Assembly (NCBI GenBank): GCA_030442055.1
Contig: JAUJEB010000001.1
Span: 1,116,001-1,180,000, forward strand
Origin: Agaribacillus aureus
GTDB taxonomy: Bacteria; Bacteroidota; Bacteroidia; Cytophagales; Cyclobacteriaceae
Length of the DNA stretch: 64,000 nucleotides
Direction: 5' to 3'
Made by a program: the position numbers and the translations under genes. The notes beneath the pieces are model-generated. The model was given only the letters and a program-made list of their open reading frames with translations, searched no databases and had not been told where the DNA came from. Below are positions 35,449-43,982 of the stretch, one piece after another (the first letter of the stretch is position 1; every line of letters starts with the position of its first letter).

Positions 35449-36031
35449 ATTATTCTTCTGTTAATCAATATAAAATTATCCGGCCAAGATAAATTAGAAA
35501 AAGTACTAATGCAAAGCCCTGCTTACTAACCCTACCCCGCCCAAAAACAGTAAAGAGTCTCAACTTATTGAGTTTATAATTAAAAATCAAAAAGTTTACT
35601 GACTGAAATACAATGGGCATATTTTGAGAAGGTAAAAAAGTTCATTAGATAAGCATTAAAAGGTACCAATGTAAAGTCCTGGTCATCTATAACAGCTAGC
35701 TGAATCATATCCTCTTTGTTTTATCCAAAACATGGCCGGATAAAGGTGAAGATACACTTTGTCCTACCGGGAACGTATGAGATGAAAATCGGCCTAAAAT
35801 AATTTTAGAAATCAAAACGAATTTTTCTCAAAAAAACATACAATAGCGAGTCGGAGAAATGCTGGTAGTTAATGAATATTTTCTTTAACTTTAATCGCAT
35901 TAAAACAGGTGATATTAATTTTTAATAAAGTTTAAGTATTTTTTTCAGTCAGCTACATTATTCCAAATACAAAAGTAATTTGATCCAGGGCATACGAGTG
36001 GTTACTGAAGTTTTATTATTACAAAATTCTA
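35449..36031. other. Non-coding stretch with imperfect repeats
   Basis: About 580 AT-rich bases with no gene. Two imperfect direct repeats occur (35503-35521, starting GTACTAATGCAAAG, and 35663-35681, starting GTACCAATGTAAAG; 16 of 19 match). A perfect 11-bp inverted pair TTATCCGGCCA (35476-35486) and TGGCCGGATAA (35733-35743) encloses them. The arrangement could be a decayed small mobile element; the right part should contain the GAF/PAS gene promoter. Confidence 0.45.
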
Positions 36032-37573
36032 ATGGGAAAACGAAGATCTATTCATTTATTCTGGAATTCAGGCACCATACTTTTAGCCACCTTTATCGTA
36101 TCATCTTACTTATTTAACTTTAGTACCTCCACCTGGAGAGATGAACTAATTTTGCTAACACTACCCGTGTTGATGGTTCTCTATTTTTTTGGAAGAAAGT
36201 ATTTCATCAAGCCCATATTTCAAATTCAATATGGTCTTTCTGATGTTGATGGTGACAGCTTTTCAAAAGTTATTGAGGCCACGCAAACTGTTGAATTCAA
36301 AGAGATATCCCAGGCCATCAATTCCATCAAGAAAAATGTCATCAATGCCTCCAAATTCATAGAGAGTGTCGAAGGTGGTCAATTGGATATTACTTATTCC
36401 GAAGATGAGGAAAGTGACAACAAGGTTCACGATCCGTTAAAGGGTGCACTTGTAAGTATGAGCGCAAAAATGCAGGAAATTGCTGAAGAGGATAAAGAAA
36501 GAAACTGGATTGCCGAGGGCCTGGCTAAGTTTATTGATCTGATGCGGGCTGATAATGAAGATTTAAAAGGCTTGTGTAATAAGATCATTTCCAATCTTGT
36601 AGGGTATACGGGCGCCAATCAGGGAGGGCTATTTGTTCTCAAAAGAGAGGAAGAGGGAAATAAAGAGAGTGAAACCTGGCTTGAGCTAATGGCATGCTAT
36701 GCTTATAGTCATCGGAAATATCTCGAAAAGAGAATAGAAATTGGTGAGGGAATGCTTGGACAGGCATTCCTTGAAAAAGAAACTGTTCACCTCAAGGTTG
36801 TCCCTGATGATTATATAAACATCACCTCAGGCCTTGGTGAGGCGCCTCCCAAAAATATACTAATTGTACCGCTGAAGACAAATGAGGAGGTATATGGCCT
36901 TGTTGAACTCGCCTCTTTTACTGAATTCCAACCATACAAAATTGATTTTATAGAAAGACTCGGTGAGAACATTGCTGCAACAATTTCGAGTGTTCAGGTC
37001 AATGAAAGAACAAATAATTTGTTAAAGGACACGCAGCAACAAACAGAAGAACTTCGGGCGCAGGAGGAAGAGATGCGTCAAAACCAGGAGGAGATGAAGG
37101 CCACCCAGGAAGCTGTTGAACGCAAGCAAAAAGAACTGGAGATCAGTGAGAAAAAAAGCACCGCCATTTTTGAGAATTCAAATGATGCCATATTGGTAGG
37201 TAACAAAAACGGTCAAATCAACGCTTTGAACAGTTCTGCCAAGGCGCTATTTAAGGTAAACGATCTAGATACATATGGCAATAGTAATACATTGCTGATC
37301 CAACAATTTATCAAAAAGTTTGATACTGAAAAACCCGACTTTTTCTTTCAGAAAAGGAGAAGGACCAAGGCAATTAATACGGTACAAACGCAAATTAATG
37401 TTGAAGTGTACATGACCAAGGAAGATCTGGGCGGCGAGCTGAATTACATTATGTATGTCAGGGATATTTCCAAAGAAGTTGAAAAGGAGCACCAGATTGC
37501 CCAAAACCTCATGTACCTGGATGAAATGAAGGCGGAATTAAAAGCATTAAAAACACAGGATCAGAAATCCTGA
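36032..37573 (+). CDS. Membrane GAF/PAS sensor without an output domain
   Basis: 513 residues. Two membrane helices (about 10-28 and 38-55) are followed by a HAMP-like linker (about 60-160), a GAF domain (about 170-320: NKIISNLVGYTGANQGGLFVL, IGEGMLGQAFLEKE, PLKTNEEVYGLVELASF), a Glu/Gln-rich coiled coil (about 325-375) and a PAS domain (about 375-475: SKKSTAIFENSNDAILVG in outline). No histidine-kinase, GGDEF or phosphatase domain follows, so it must signal through a partner. The next gene starts 34 bases downstream and is a likely one. Confidence 0.88.
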   Translation: MGKRRSIHLFWNSGTILLATFIVSSYLFNFSTSTWRDELILLTLPVLMVLYFFGRKYFIKPIFQIQYGLSDVDGDSFSKVIEATQTVEFKEISQAINSIKKNVINASKFIESVEGGQLDITYSEDEESDNKVHDPLKGALVSMSAKMQEIAEEDKERNWIAEGLAKFIDLMRADNEDLKGLCNKIISNLVGYTGANQGGLFVLKREEEGNKESETWLELMACYAYSHRKYLEKRIEIGEGMLGQAFLEKETVHLKVVPDDYINITSGLGEAPPKNILIVPLKTNEEVYGLVELASFTEFQPYKIDFIERLGENIAATISSVQVNERTNNLLKDTQQQTEELRAQEEEMRQNQEEMKATQEAVERKQKELEISEKKSTAIFENSNDAILVGNKNGQINALNSSAKALFKVNDLDTYGNSNTLLIQQFIKKFDTEKPDFFFQKRRRTKAINTVQTQINVEVYMTKEDLGGELNYIMYVRDISKEVEKEHQIAQNLMYLDEMKAELKALKTQDQKS

Positions 37574-37607
37574 CAGAAAATATTTAATCATAAAATAATA
37601 AATTAAA

Positions 37608-37988
37608 ATGGAACAAAAAGCTCATATCACCAAGATTCTTGACGATCACATTCTCTATTTCAGATTTTTGAAAGGTAACGAGGTCGAAAGTTACCAGGTA
37701 GGTCTGCAGGAATGTAAAGACAACATGTCTCTGCCCAATGTCGATGTGATTGTTGTCGTAGTAGAAGATGACGAAACTATGTTCAATAAAGAGATGCAAG
37801 GTATTTGGTTGATGACCGGTGACCTTGCTGATCAAAACGGCCTTGTGAAATGGGGCGTGGTAGTCCCTAGTCTCACAAAAGAGATTACCATTCAATACCT
37901 AGTTCAGGGCGGACAGGATGGTGACAGAAATTATGAGCATTTTATTTCAACAGATGAGGAAGAGGTCATGAAATGGGCAAAGTCCTAA
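37608..37988 (+). CDS. Small STAS/SpoIIAA-like protein downstream of the sensor
   Basis: 126 residues with alternating strands and helices (ITKILDDHILYFRFLKG, VDVIVVVVEDDETMF, WLMTGDLADQNGLVKWGVVVP, IQYLVQGGQDGDRNYEHFIS). The pattern resembles STAS/SpoIIAA-like folds, as in the protein at 38964-39398, but identity with a named family is not certain. The 34-base spacing suggests cotranscription with the GAF/PAS sensor, possibly as its cytoplasmic partner. Confidence 0.65.
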   Translation: MEQKAHITKILDDHILYFRFLKGNEVESYQVGLQECKDNMSLPNVDVIVVVVEDDETMFNKEMQGIWLMTGDLADQNGLVKWGVVVPSLTKEITIQYLVQGGQDGDRNYEHFISTDEEEVMKWAKS

Positions 37989-38101
37989 ATGCCATAAATT
38001 TTGCACCAACTAATCCTAAATAACTATTTCTGATGCCGCTTATTTGAAGGCATACTGTATCCAATTGGAAATTAATTGTTCAACCTAAATTAAATAACCT
38101 A

Positions 38102-38680
38102 ATGAAAAAAATCAGCACCATGGTAGATGACGCTCCGTTGACGCCAGAACTCAATGAAGTTTTTGACAAGATACGGAAGGCGTTGAATGCACCCTTTACG
38201 CCCAACTTTTTTAAAGTTTGGGCGGTATCACCAGCATCTTTGGAAGGTATATGGCCGGTAATGAGAAATATTCTAACCGGCGGAAAGGTAGAAAGGAAGT
38301 TGAAAGAAATGATTTTTGTAGCCATCTCTTCTTTGAAGGAGTGTCATTATTGTGAAGCCGCACACCATGCTTTCTGCTTAAGTATAGGTGTAACGCCGGA
38401 ACAAATCAAATCTCTGATTAAATACCATACCTGTGAAACGACAGATACGAAAGAGAAAATCGCAATTGATTACGCCGTTAAGCTTGCTAAAGACGCTAAC
38501 TCTTCATCGGAGGCTGCCTTTAACAGTGTAAAAAAGGCTGGCTATAGTGATGAAGAAGTTATGGAAATAATTGCCATGTCGGGAATGGCTGTGTTTTACA
38601 ACCACCTGGCCAATGCTACAAAGATCAATATTGATAAAGGCTTTTTGGAGAAGCTGGCTTCAAAAGAGGCAATGGCTTAA
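38102..38680 (+). CDS. Carboxymuconolactone decarboxylase/AhpD-family protein
   Basis: 192 residues. The AhpD core is visible as LKEMIFVAISSLKECHYCEAAHHAFC, with Cys81, Cys84 and His88 forming the E...CxxC...H active site, followed by EEVMEIIAMSGMAVFYNHLANATK. The family includes alkylhydroperoxidase-type thiol enzymes acting against peroxides. A strong hairpin after the stop ends the transcript. Confidence 0.92.
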   Translation: MKKISTMVDDAPLTPELNEVFDKIRKALNAPFTPNFFKVWAVSPASLEGIWPVMRNILTGGKVERKLKEMIFVAISSLKECHYCEAAHHAFCLSIGVTPEQIKSLIKYHTCETTDTKEKIAIDYAVKLAKDANSSSEAAFNSVKKAGYSDEEVMEIIAMSGMAVFYNHLANATKINIDKGFLEKLASKEAMA

Positions 38681-38709
38681 AATCATTGCCAGTTGATATG
38701 ACAAAACAA

Positions 38710-38766
38710 GTGCCTGATTCAGATTGTGGCCTGTGCCATTATACTGAGTCAGGCACCATTATTTTA
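38710..38766 (+). terminator. Terminator of the AhpD-like gene
   Basis: GTGCCTGATTCAG (38710-38722) pairs with CTGAGTCAGGCAC (38744-38756) over 13 positions with one G-U pair, and ATTATTTT follows. It is 30 bases downstream of the stop codon. Confidence 0.75.
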
Positions 38767-38963
38767 GCACTGACTTGGAAAACTGGCATTAGCTCCGAAT
38801 TTTTTTATTAATAAACAAGAATTGGTTCTCATGCAATCAGGATATTCCGACAGAGCGTCTGTAGACATCGAAAACTCCACGGATTATTTATTTAATTTTG
38901 ACATTAGCATTTTTATGATTTATATTGACCGTTCGACAAATTAAAATATTATTTGCGCGTGTA

Positions 38964-39398
38964 ATGGAATCAGCAGAAGAACTGGAAATACTTGGTAAGG
39001 CGCCTGAGGTGGTATTACACCGGCCATATGCTATGGCTTATTTCTTTACAGACACAAAAATTTGTTATTTACATTGGAAAAAGCTGACTTCGTTTGAGGA
39101 ATACAAGGAGGTCTTTAACACTATACTGGAGTGGCACGCCAAGACACCGGCCGATTATTTTTTGTCTGACATCAGGAATCAGGGCACCTCTTCCGTTGAA
39201 AAGAAAGATTGGTTTAAAGATTACGCCATTAAGAAAGCCGTTGATGGTGGGCTCAAAAAAGGCGCGGTAATTATGGATCGCAATCCCTTTAAGCAATTTT
39301 ACATCAATCTGATCCTGAAAACAACTAATACCATGCAACTGCCATTTAAGGCATTTAGTGATATGCCTTCCGCTGTGGCATGGCTGTTTGAGACATGA
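38964..39398 (+). CDS. Conserved STAS-like protein of unknown function
   Basis: Start taken at the ATG 38964 (MESAEELEIL); an upstream TTG at 38925 would add 13 residues. 144 residues with a SpoIIAA-like alternating pattern: APEVVLHRPYAMAYFFTDTKICYLHW, EYKEVFNTILEWHAKTPADYFLSDIRNQG and a C-terminal FYINLILKTTNTMQLPFKAFSDMPSAVAWL. Similar standalone proteins occur near sensors in Bacteroidota. It has no hallmark catalytic residue that I can see. Confidence 0.65.
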   Translation: MESAEELEILGKAPEVVLHRPYAMAYFFTDTKICYLHWKKLTSFEEYKEVFNTILEWHAKTPADYFLSDIRNQGTSSVEKKDWFKDYAIKKAVDGGLKKGAVIMDRNPFKQFYINLILKTTNTMQLPFKAFSDMPSAVAWLFET

Positions 39399-39574
39399 TT
39401 GATCAAGCTCTGAAACTAAGGTCAATAGGGATGTAAAAAAGTGGTATTACGATATGGTCTATTTATTCGCATTACAAATGCCTTATCCGGATTCCGATAA
39501 ACTTTGTGTTATCGACAGCGCTGACGCAATTTAGTTTAGTTTGGATAGGTAATAAAACACCAGGCGTTTTCTTT

Positions 39575-40066
39575 TTAAATTACCTTAGCGATAACATTCA
39601 TTGGGATAAACATTTTGCCACTATCAGGTAGTTGAACGAATCCATATCTACTATAAAATTCAAATGCTTTTTCACTTATAGGGTCAACCACCACCGCCAT
39701 CGCCCCAATGCTTTGCTGGGATAAGTTGTAACTGCGGAATAAAGCATCTAACAACAAATGTTCGCCTAATCCTGTTCCTTTTTGCGATAAATGCAGTGCT
39801 AACCTGCCTAACAATATTACCGGGGCATTGTAATTTTTTGGAATCTTTTTCTGATATTTTTCGGGTATACTTTCTCTACCAAGACTTTCACTGGTTAATG
39901 TATAATACCCTATAACTCTTTGATTATCATTTAATGCTACAAAACAGGTAGCCAAGCCTTTTTTTATATCTTGACTTACCTGTTTTTGAATATATATTGT
40001 TAACGCTTCTTCTTCACATTGAAAATTACTTCTATCGTGATTTTTTTCTAAAAGAACTATCGTCAC
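39575..40066 (-). CDS. GNAT acetyltransferase toxin (TacT-like)
   Basis: 163 residues of the GNAT fold: RVIGYYTLTSESL, VILLGRLALHLSQKGTGLGEHLLLDALFRSY (acetyl-CoA loop, QKGTGLGEHL) and AMAVVVDPISEKAFEFYSRYGF. Paired with a DUF1778 ribbon-helix-helix gene, the signature of TacAT-type modules in which the toxin acetylates aminoacyl-tRNA. Its start overlaps the antitoxin stop by four bases. tRNA as target is family knowledge applied here. Confidence 0.92.
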   Translation of the reverse strand: MTIVLLEKNHDRSNFQCEEEALTIYIQKQVSQDIKKGLATCFVALNDNQRVIGYYTLTSESLGRESIPEKYQKKIPKNYNAPVILLGRLALHLSQKGTGLGEHLLLDALFRSYNLSQQSIGAMAVVVDPISEKAFEFYSRYGFVQLPDSGKMFIPMNVIAKVI

Positions 40067-40350
40067 TTTGATGTAATTTTAGATTTATATCTCCTGGCAG
40101 CAGTAGCTAAATTTTTATTTGGCTCTTGGTTTCCAAAAACAGCATCAAAGAATACTTTCCTGTCTCTGTTACTGGCAAGGATTCTTTCTTTTTCAGAAAT
40201 AATGCTTTCAGCTTGCATCCTAACAACTCGAATAATAAAACTACTAAAAGTCTTATCCCCACTGAGCTCCTGGGCTCTTTTGAATATTCTTTTATCTTGG
40301 GATGAAACACGTATTTCTATACGCTCGTCCTTGTTTATTTGAGATTCCAT
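40063..40350 (-). CDS. DUF1778 ribbon-helix-helix antitoxin (TacA-like)
   Basis: 95 residues. The N-terminal RIEIRVSSQDKRIFKRAQELSGDKTFSSFIIRVV segment (about 10-43) is a ribbon-helix-helix DNA-binding unit, and the C-terminal DRKVFFDAVFGNQEPNKNLATAARRY matches the toxin-binding tail of DUF1778 antitoxins. Encoded upstream of, and overlapping, the GNAT toxin. It presumably represses its own operon from the dyad at 40382-40402. Confidence 0.93.
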   Translation of the reverse strand: MESQINKDERIEIRVSSQDKRIFKRAQELSGDKTFSSFIIRVVRMQAESIISEKERILASNRDRKVFFDAVFGNQEPNKNLATAARRYKSKITSK

Positions 40351-40656
40351 TTTTTCTTGTTTTATTTATCTGCACGTTAAATGTACGGAAAAGTTACGTA
40401 CAAAACAAGTTTTTTTATTCACTTCAACATCCAGGTACAGTAAGGGCCCCAATACACCACACACACCAATATACATTTATTAATATCATCAAAAACCATA
40501 GAAATACATATTCAAAGTCACAGTATCAATCTTCACTTTAAACTTGTAACGTACATTGCATTTACCGCAAAATAAAATTTCTAACCGCACATGTAACTCT
40601 CCTTTGGATTGATCTTTCGAATCGATAGTTTTAAAGCAAGTCAATAACCAAACATT
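40351..40656. other. Divergent intergenic region
   Basis: About 300 bases between the toxin-antitoxin pair and the second serine hydrolase. It contains the antitoxin operator listed separately and another ACGTACA at about 40550. No gene is visible. Confidence 0.5.
40382..40402 (-). promoter_or_regulatory. Probable DUF1778 antitoxin operator
   Basis: TGTACG (40382-40387) and CGTACA (40397-40402) form a perfect dyad with a 9-base spacer about 30 bases upstream of the antitoxin ATG. Ribbon-helix-helix antitoxins bind such short dyads. Confidence 0.6.
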
Positions 40657-42024
40657 ATGCTAAGGATCAAAAATTTTCACATAGCCGGATGGCTGTTCTT
40701 GTGGTTTATATTTTCAAGCTATCAACCTGCCGACACTTTACCCAAAAATGTTGTCGATAGCATTGAGAAGAGAATTGAAAGTGGGAATAACCCCAGTATT
40801 GCGGTCGGTATCATCGATGAAAAAGGGGCCCGATATTTCAATTTTGGCAAGATGAGGAAAGATGGGCAAGCAGTTGATGAGCATACCATTTATGAAATCG
40901 GTTCCATCACGAAAGTCTTTACCGCCATCTTATTAGCACAGCAGGCCATTAAAGGAAAAGTGTCATTGGATGAGCCCATAGATTCTTACCTTCCTGAGGA
41001 TGTGGTCATACCGGTCCAGGGTGCTGATAAAATAACTTTCGGGAATCTCTCGGATCACACTTCCGGGCTGCCTCGGATGCCGGAAAATTTTAAGCCTGCC
41101 AACCCTGGCAATCCTTTTGCGGATTACACAGTAGCTCAAATGTATTCCTTTATCTCCTCTTATAAGCCTACCAGAAAAGTTGGTTCAGGCTATGAGTACT
41201 CTAACCTCGCCCAGGGACTTTTAGGGCACATTTTGGCCGCCAATGCCGAGCTTGAATATGAATCATTAATGATCAGGAATATTGCTTCGCCATTGTCCAT
41301 GCAGGAAACGAAGATAACACTGGATCAATCTATGAAAGACCACCTGGCCATTGGCCACAGCGCAGGAACTGAAGTTGAAAACTGGGACATTCCCACACTG
41401 GCAGGTGCTGGTGCCATACGAAGTTCGACTTTTGACATGCTCAAGTTTTTATCAGCCAATTTGGGATTTACCAAAACACCCCTGAAAGCAGCGATGGATA
41501 TGACACATGAGGTAAGGCATAGCAAAGCGGGCAATATGAGGGTAGGGCTTGGCTGGCATATTAAAAAAGGCGCCAATGGGGACGTTATCTGGCACAACGG
41601 TGGTACTGGAGGGTATCGCGCTTTTGCGGGCTTTGTGAAAGAATCCGGTAAAGGCGTGGTGGTGCTGACCAATTCCAACAGAAGTGTGGACGATATTGGA
41701 TTTCACCTGCTGGATCCGGACAGTAAGCTGATGGAGGTCGCTTCCAAATCCGAGGCGGTGGCGGTTTCTGAGGAGACATTGGAAAGCTACGTAGGGAATT
41801 ATCAATTAGCACCGAACTTTAGCATTGCCATTACAAGAAAAGGAAAGCAGCTCTATGGGCAAGCCACCGGGCAAAACAGGTTTGAGCTTTTTGCCAAGAA
41901 CGACACCGAGTTCTTCCTGGTGGTGGTAGATGCGCAAATTACATTTCAGGTTAAAGAAGATGCGGTGGAAAGTTTGACATTATTCCAAAACGGACAGGAA
42001 ATTGTCGGTAAAAAAGTGGACTAG
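40657..42024 (+). CDS. Secreted serine hydrolase (beta-lactamase/PBP fold)
   Basis: 455 residues with an N-terminal signal (FHIAGWLFLWFIFSS). Catalytic motifs are SITK (Ser about 82), YSN (about 181) and HNGG (about 312), followed by a C-terminal lipocalin-like domain of about 80 residues (SYVGNYQLAPNFSIAITRKGKQLYGQATGQ in outline). It is the second enzyme of this family in the window but lacks the three terminal membrane helices of the one at 16972. Probably a periplasmic esterase or D-amino-acid peptidase. Confidence 0.92.
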   Translation: MLRIKNFHIAGWLFLWFIFSSYQPADTLPKNVVDSIEKRIESGNNPSIAVGIIDEKGARYFNFGKMRKDGQAVDEHTIYEIGSITKVFTAILLAQQAIKGKVSLDEPIDSYLPEDVVIPVQGADKITFGNLSDHTSGLPRMPENFKPANPGNPFADYTVAQMYSFISSYKPTRKVGSGYEYSNLAQGLLGHILAANAELEYESLMIRNIASPLSMQETKITLDQSMKDHLAIGHSAGTEVENWDIPTLAGAGAIRSSTFDMLKFLSANLGFTKTPLKAAMDMTHEVRHSKAGNMRVGLGWHIKKGANGDVIWHNGGTGGYRAFAGFVKESGKGVVVLTNSNRSVDDIGFHLLDPDSKLMEVASKSEAVAVSEETLESYVGNYQLAPNFSIAITRKGKQLYGQATGQNRFELFAKNDTEFFLVVVDAQITFQVKEDAVESLTLFQNGQEIVGKKVD

Positions 42025-42606
42025 TTTTAGTTGCTCCAAAGCGGTCAAAGTACAAAAAAAGCACATTTTGAAGTAATAATACCCTTTGCCTGCCATGGTG
42101 AAAAGGCACTAATCCAAAACTAAGTGGACTATATGCCCGATGTCTATATGAATATGTTTACTCATAACCAGGTAGCAAGAATACGCGGTTTACTGGAAAA
42201 TAGTGACAGCCGTGAATCCCTAATAACCTCATAAGCTATTAGTCGATAGCGTTATTAAAAAAACCTATATCATCTCTAAATAATTTATATACTAACCGTT
42301 CGAATTTCACTTGTCTGTGGTTAAACATGTAATGTATTGCTTGTCTTAGCAACTTATCACACCAAAAAATTTTGGCAATGGCCGTGTTTAGCCAAAACTA
42401 AATCACGTAGTTTTTGACCTTTTGACGTAGATATGACTAAAAAATGGATGTATAGGTGTTTTTGTATACACACCGTGATTTGATATCTGACAATTTCTTA
42501 CCTGCGTATTTAATCTGTTTCGGTTCATTTAATCCACTCTAAAAATATGCTAATCTTGCTTTCCGAAATTAAAGAATCCGGCTAATACATTCTAAATACG
42601 TAACAT
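42025..42606. other. Long intergenic region with a bulged hairpin
   Basis: About 580 AT-rich bases without a gene. TAATAAC (42221-42227) pairs with GTTATTA (42251-42257), and GCTAT (42235-42239) with ATAGC (42246-42250), giving a bulged hairpin. It is followed by A7 rather than T, so it is not a standard terminator on this strand. The promoter of the outer-membrane operon should be in the last 100 bases. Confidence 0.45.
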
Positions 42607-43959
42607 ATGAAAGCAGATGTCAATTTCATATCGGATTCTTGTGCTATACGCATTTTTCTAAGTGCAGCGCTACCAAAAGCCTGGAAGATACTACCGGCCT
42701 ACCTGTCCATTCTGATATTGCTCAACAGCGCATGCACAGATGAAGCAATCACTGAAAAAATCGCGGACTACGGGGATTTCAAAGTAACTGAAAGGAAAAT
42801 CGGCCAACAGTTGTTTAATGTTGTGGAAGGTTCAATATCTCGTGATTTTACTTTTTCCAACAACATAGGATGGATTTTGGAGGGAGGCGTATTTGTTAAT
42901 CCGGGATCAACACTGACAATTGAGCCAGGAACCCGTATATACGGAGCCTTTAATGACAAGACCTCTTTTTTATCGGTTCTGCGCGGCGCTAAAATCATGG
43001 CTGACGGAACGGCTGACAAACCAATTCTATTTACTACCATAAGAGCTGAGACCAGCATTCCCCAACCCGGAGATTGGGGAGGCATCATCATCAATGGAAG
43101 CGCGCCTATTAACGTTCCCGGTGGAGAAGCTGAAGGCGAGGGTGGCACAGGTATGTATGGCGGACAGGATGCTTCCGATAATTCAGGCATACTCCGTTAC
43201 GTCATTGTCGAATATGGTGGAAAGGTATTAGGTACTGACAACGAACTCAATAACATCTCTTTAAACGGCCTCGGGTCTGAAACAACCGTGGAATATGTGG
43301 AAGCCCTGTATGGAAAAGATGACGGCATTGAAATTTTCGGTGGCCATGTAAATATAAAATACGCCGTTTCTATGGGTAACTCGGATGATTGTATTGACTG
43401 GACCCATGGCTGGAGAGGAAAGGGCCAGTTTTGGGTAGTCAGGCAGGATCCTTTTTCCGGCGACCGGGGTATTGAAGCCGATAATAATGAAGAGGATTTT
43501 CTGGCAACCCCATTTTCCGAGCCAGTTATTTCCAACATAACCATTCTTGGCGCAGATGATGGAGACGGCGGAAATATAGGCATACGATTACGTCACGGTA
43601 CAAAAGGCAAGATATACAATGCCATCATCAGCCAGTTTACCAAACATGGGTTTGAAACACAGGACTCCTCACAAACCTATATTGAAACAGGAGAAGTTTT
43701 ATTAGAAAATTCAATTGTATTTGACAATGCTACAGCCAATCCGGATGGGAAAAATTTCAAAAATTCAGAACAATTAGAAGAAAACCCCTCCAACTCCACC
43801 TCGAGATCATTGATAAGTTTAGATGGATATGTGGGTGTGATTGTCAATGGTGCTATTAATCCCTCTGATCTGGATCCGTGGTTTTCGTCGGTTAACTATA
43901 TCGGCGCAGTTCCGGAAGAAAGCAACTGGACGGAAAAATGGGTAAACCAACTCAGATAA
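42607..43959 (+). CDS. Lipoprotein with right-handed beta-helix fold
   Basis: 450 residues. A long N-terminal region precedes a lipoprotein-type site SILILLNSACTDE (Cys about 43). The rest has the repeating short-strand pattern of a parallel beta-helix: GWILEGGVFVNPGSTLTIEPGTRIYG, LSVLRGAKIMADGTADKPILFTT, GDWGGIIINGSAPINVPGG, ILRYVIVEYGG. Similar proteins in Bacteroidota are often encoded with TonB receptors and mislabelled as transporters. It is the first gene of a three-gene unit, and its barrel partner starts 23 bases downstream. Surface binding is likely; the ligand is unknown. Confidence 0.8.
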   Translation: MKADVNFISDSCAIRIFLSAALPKAWKILPAYLSILILLNSACTDEAITEKIADYGDFKVTERKIGQQLFNVVEGSISRDFTFSNNIGWILEGGVFVNPGSTLTIEPGTRIYGAFNDKTSFLSVLRGAKIMADGTADKPILFTTIRAETSIPQPGDWGGIIINGSAPINVPGGEAEGEGGTGMYGGQDASDNSGILRYVIVEYGGKVLGTDNELNNISLNGLGSETTVEYVEALYGKDDGIEIFGGHVNIKYAVSMGNSDDCIDWTHGWRGKGQFWVVRQDPFSGDRGIEADNNEEDFLATPFSEPVISNITILGADDGDGGNIGIRLRHGTKGKIYNAIISQFTKHGFETQDSSQTYIETGEVLLENSIVFDNATANPDGKNFKNSEQLEENPSNSTSRSLISLDGYVGVIVNGAINPSDLDPWFSSVNYIGAVPEESNWTEKWVNQLR

Positions 43960-43982
43960 GTTAATTACTAAAATAATTAAAC

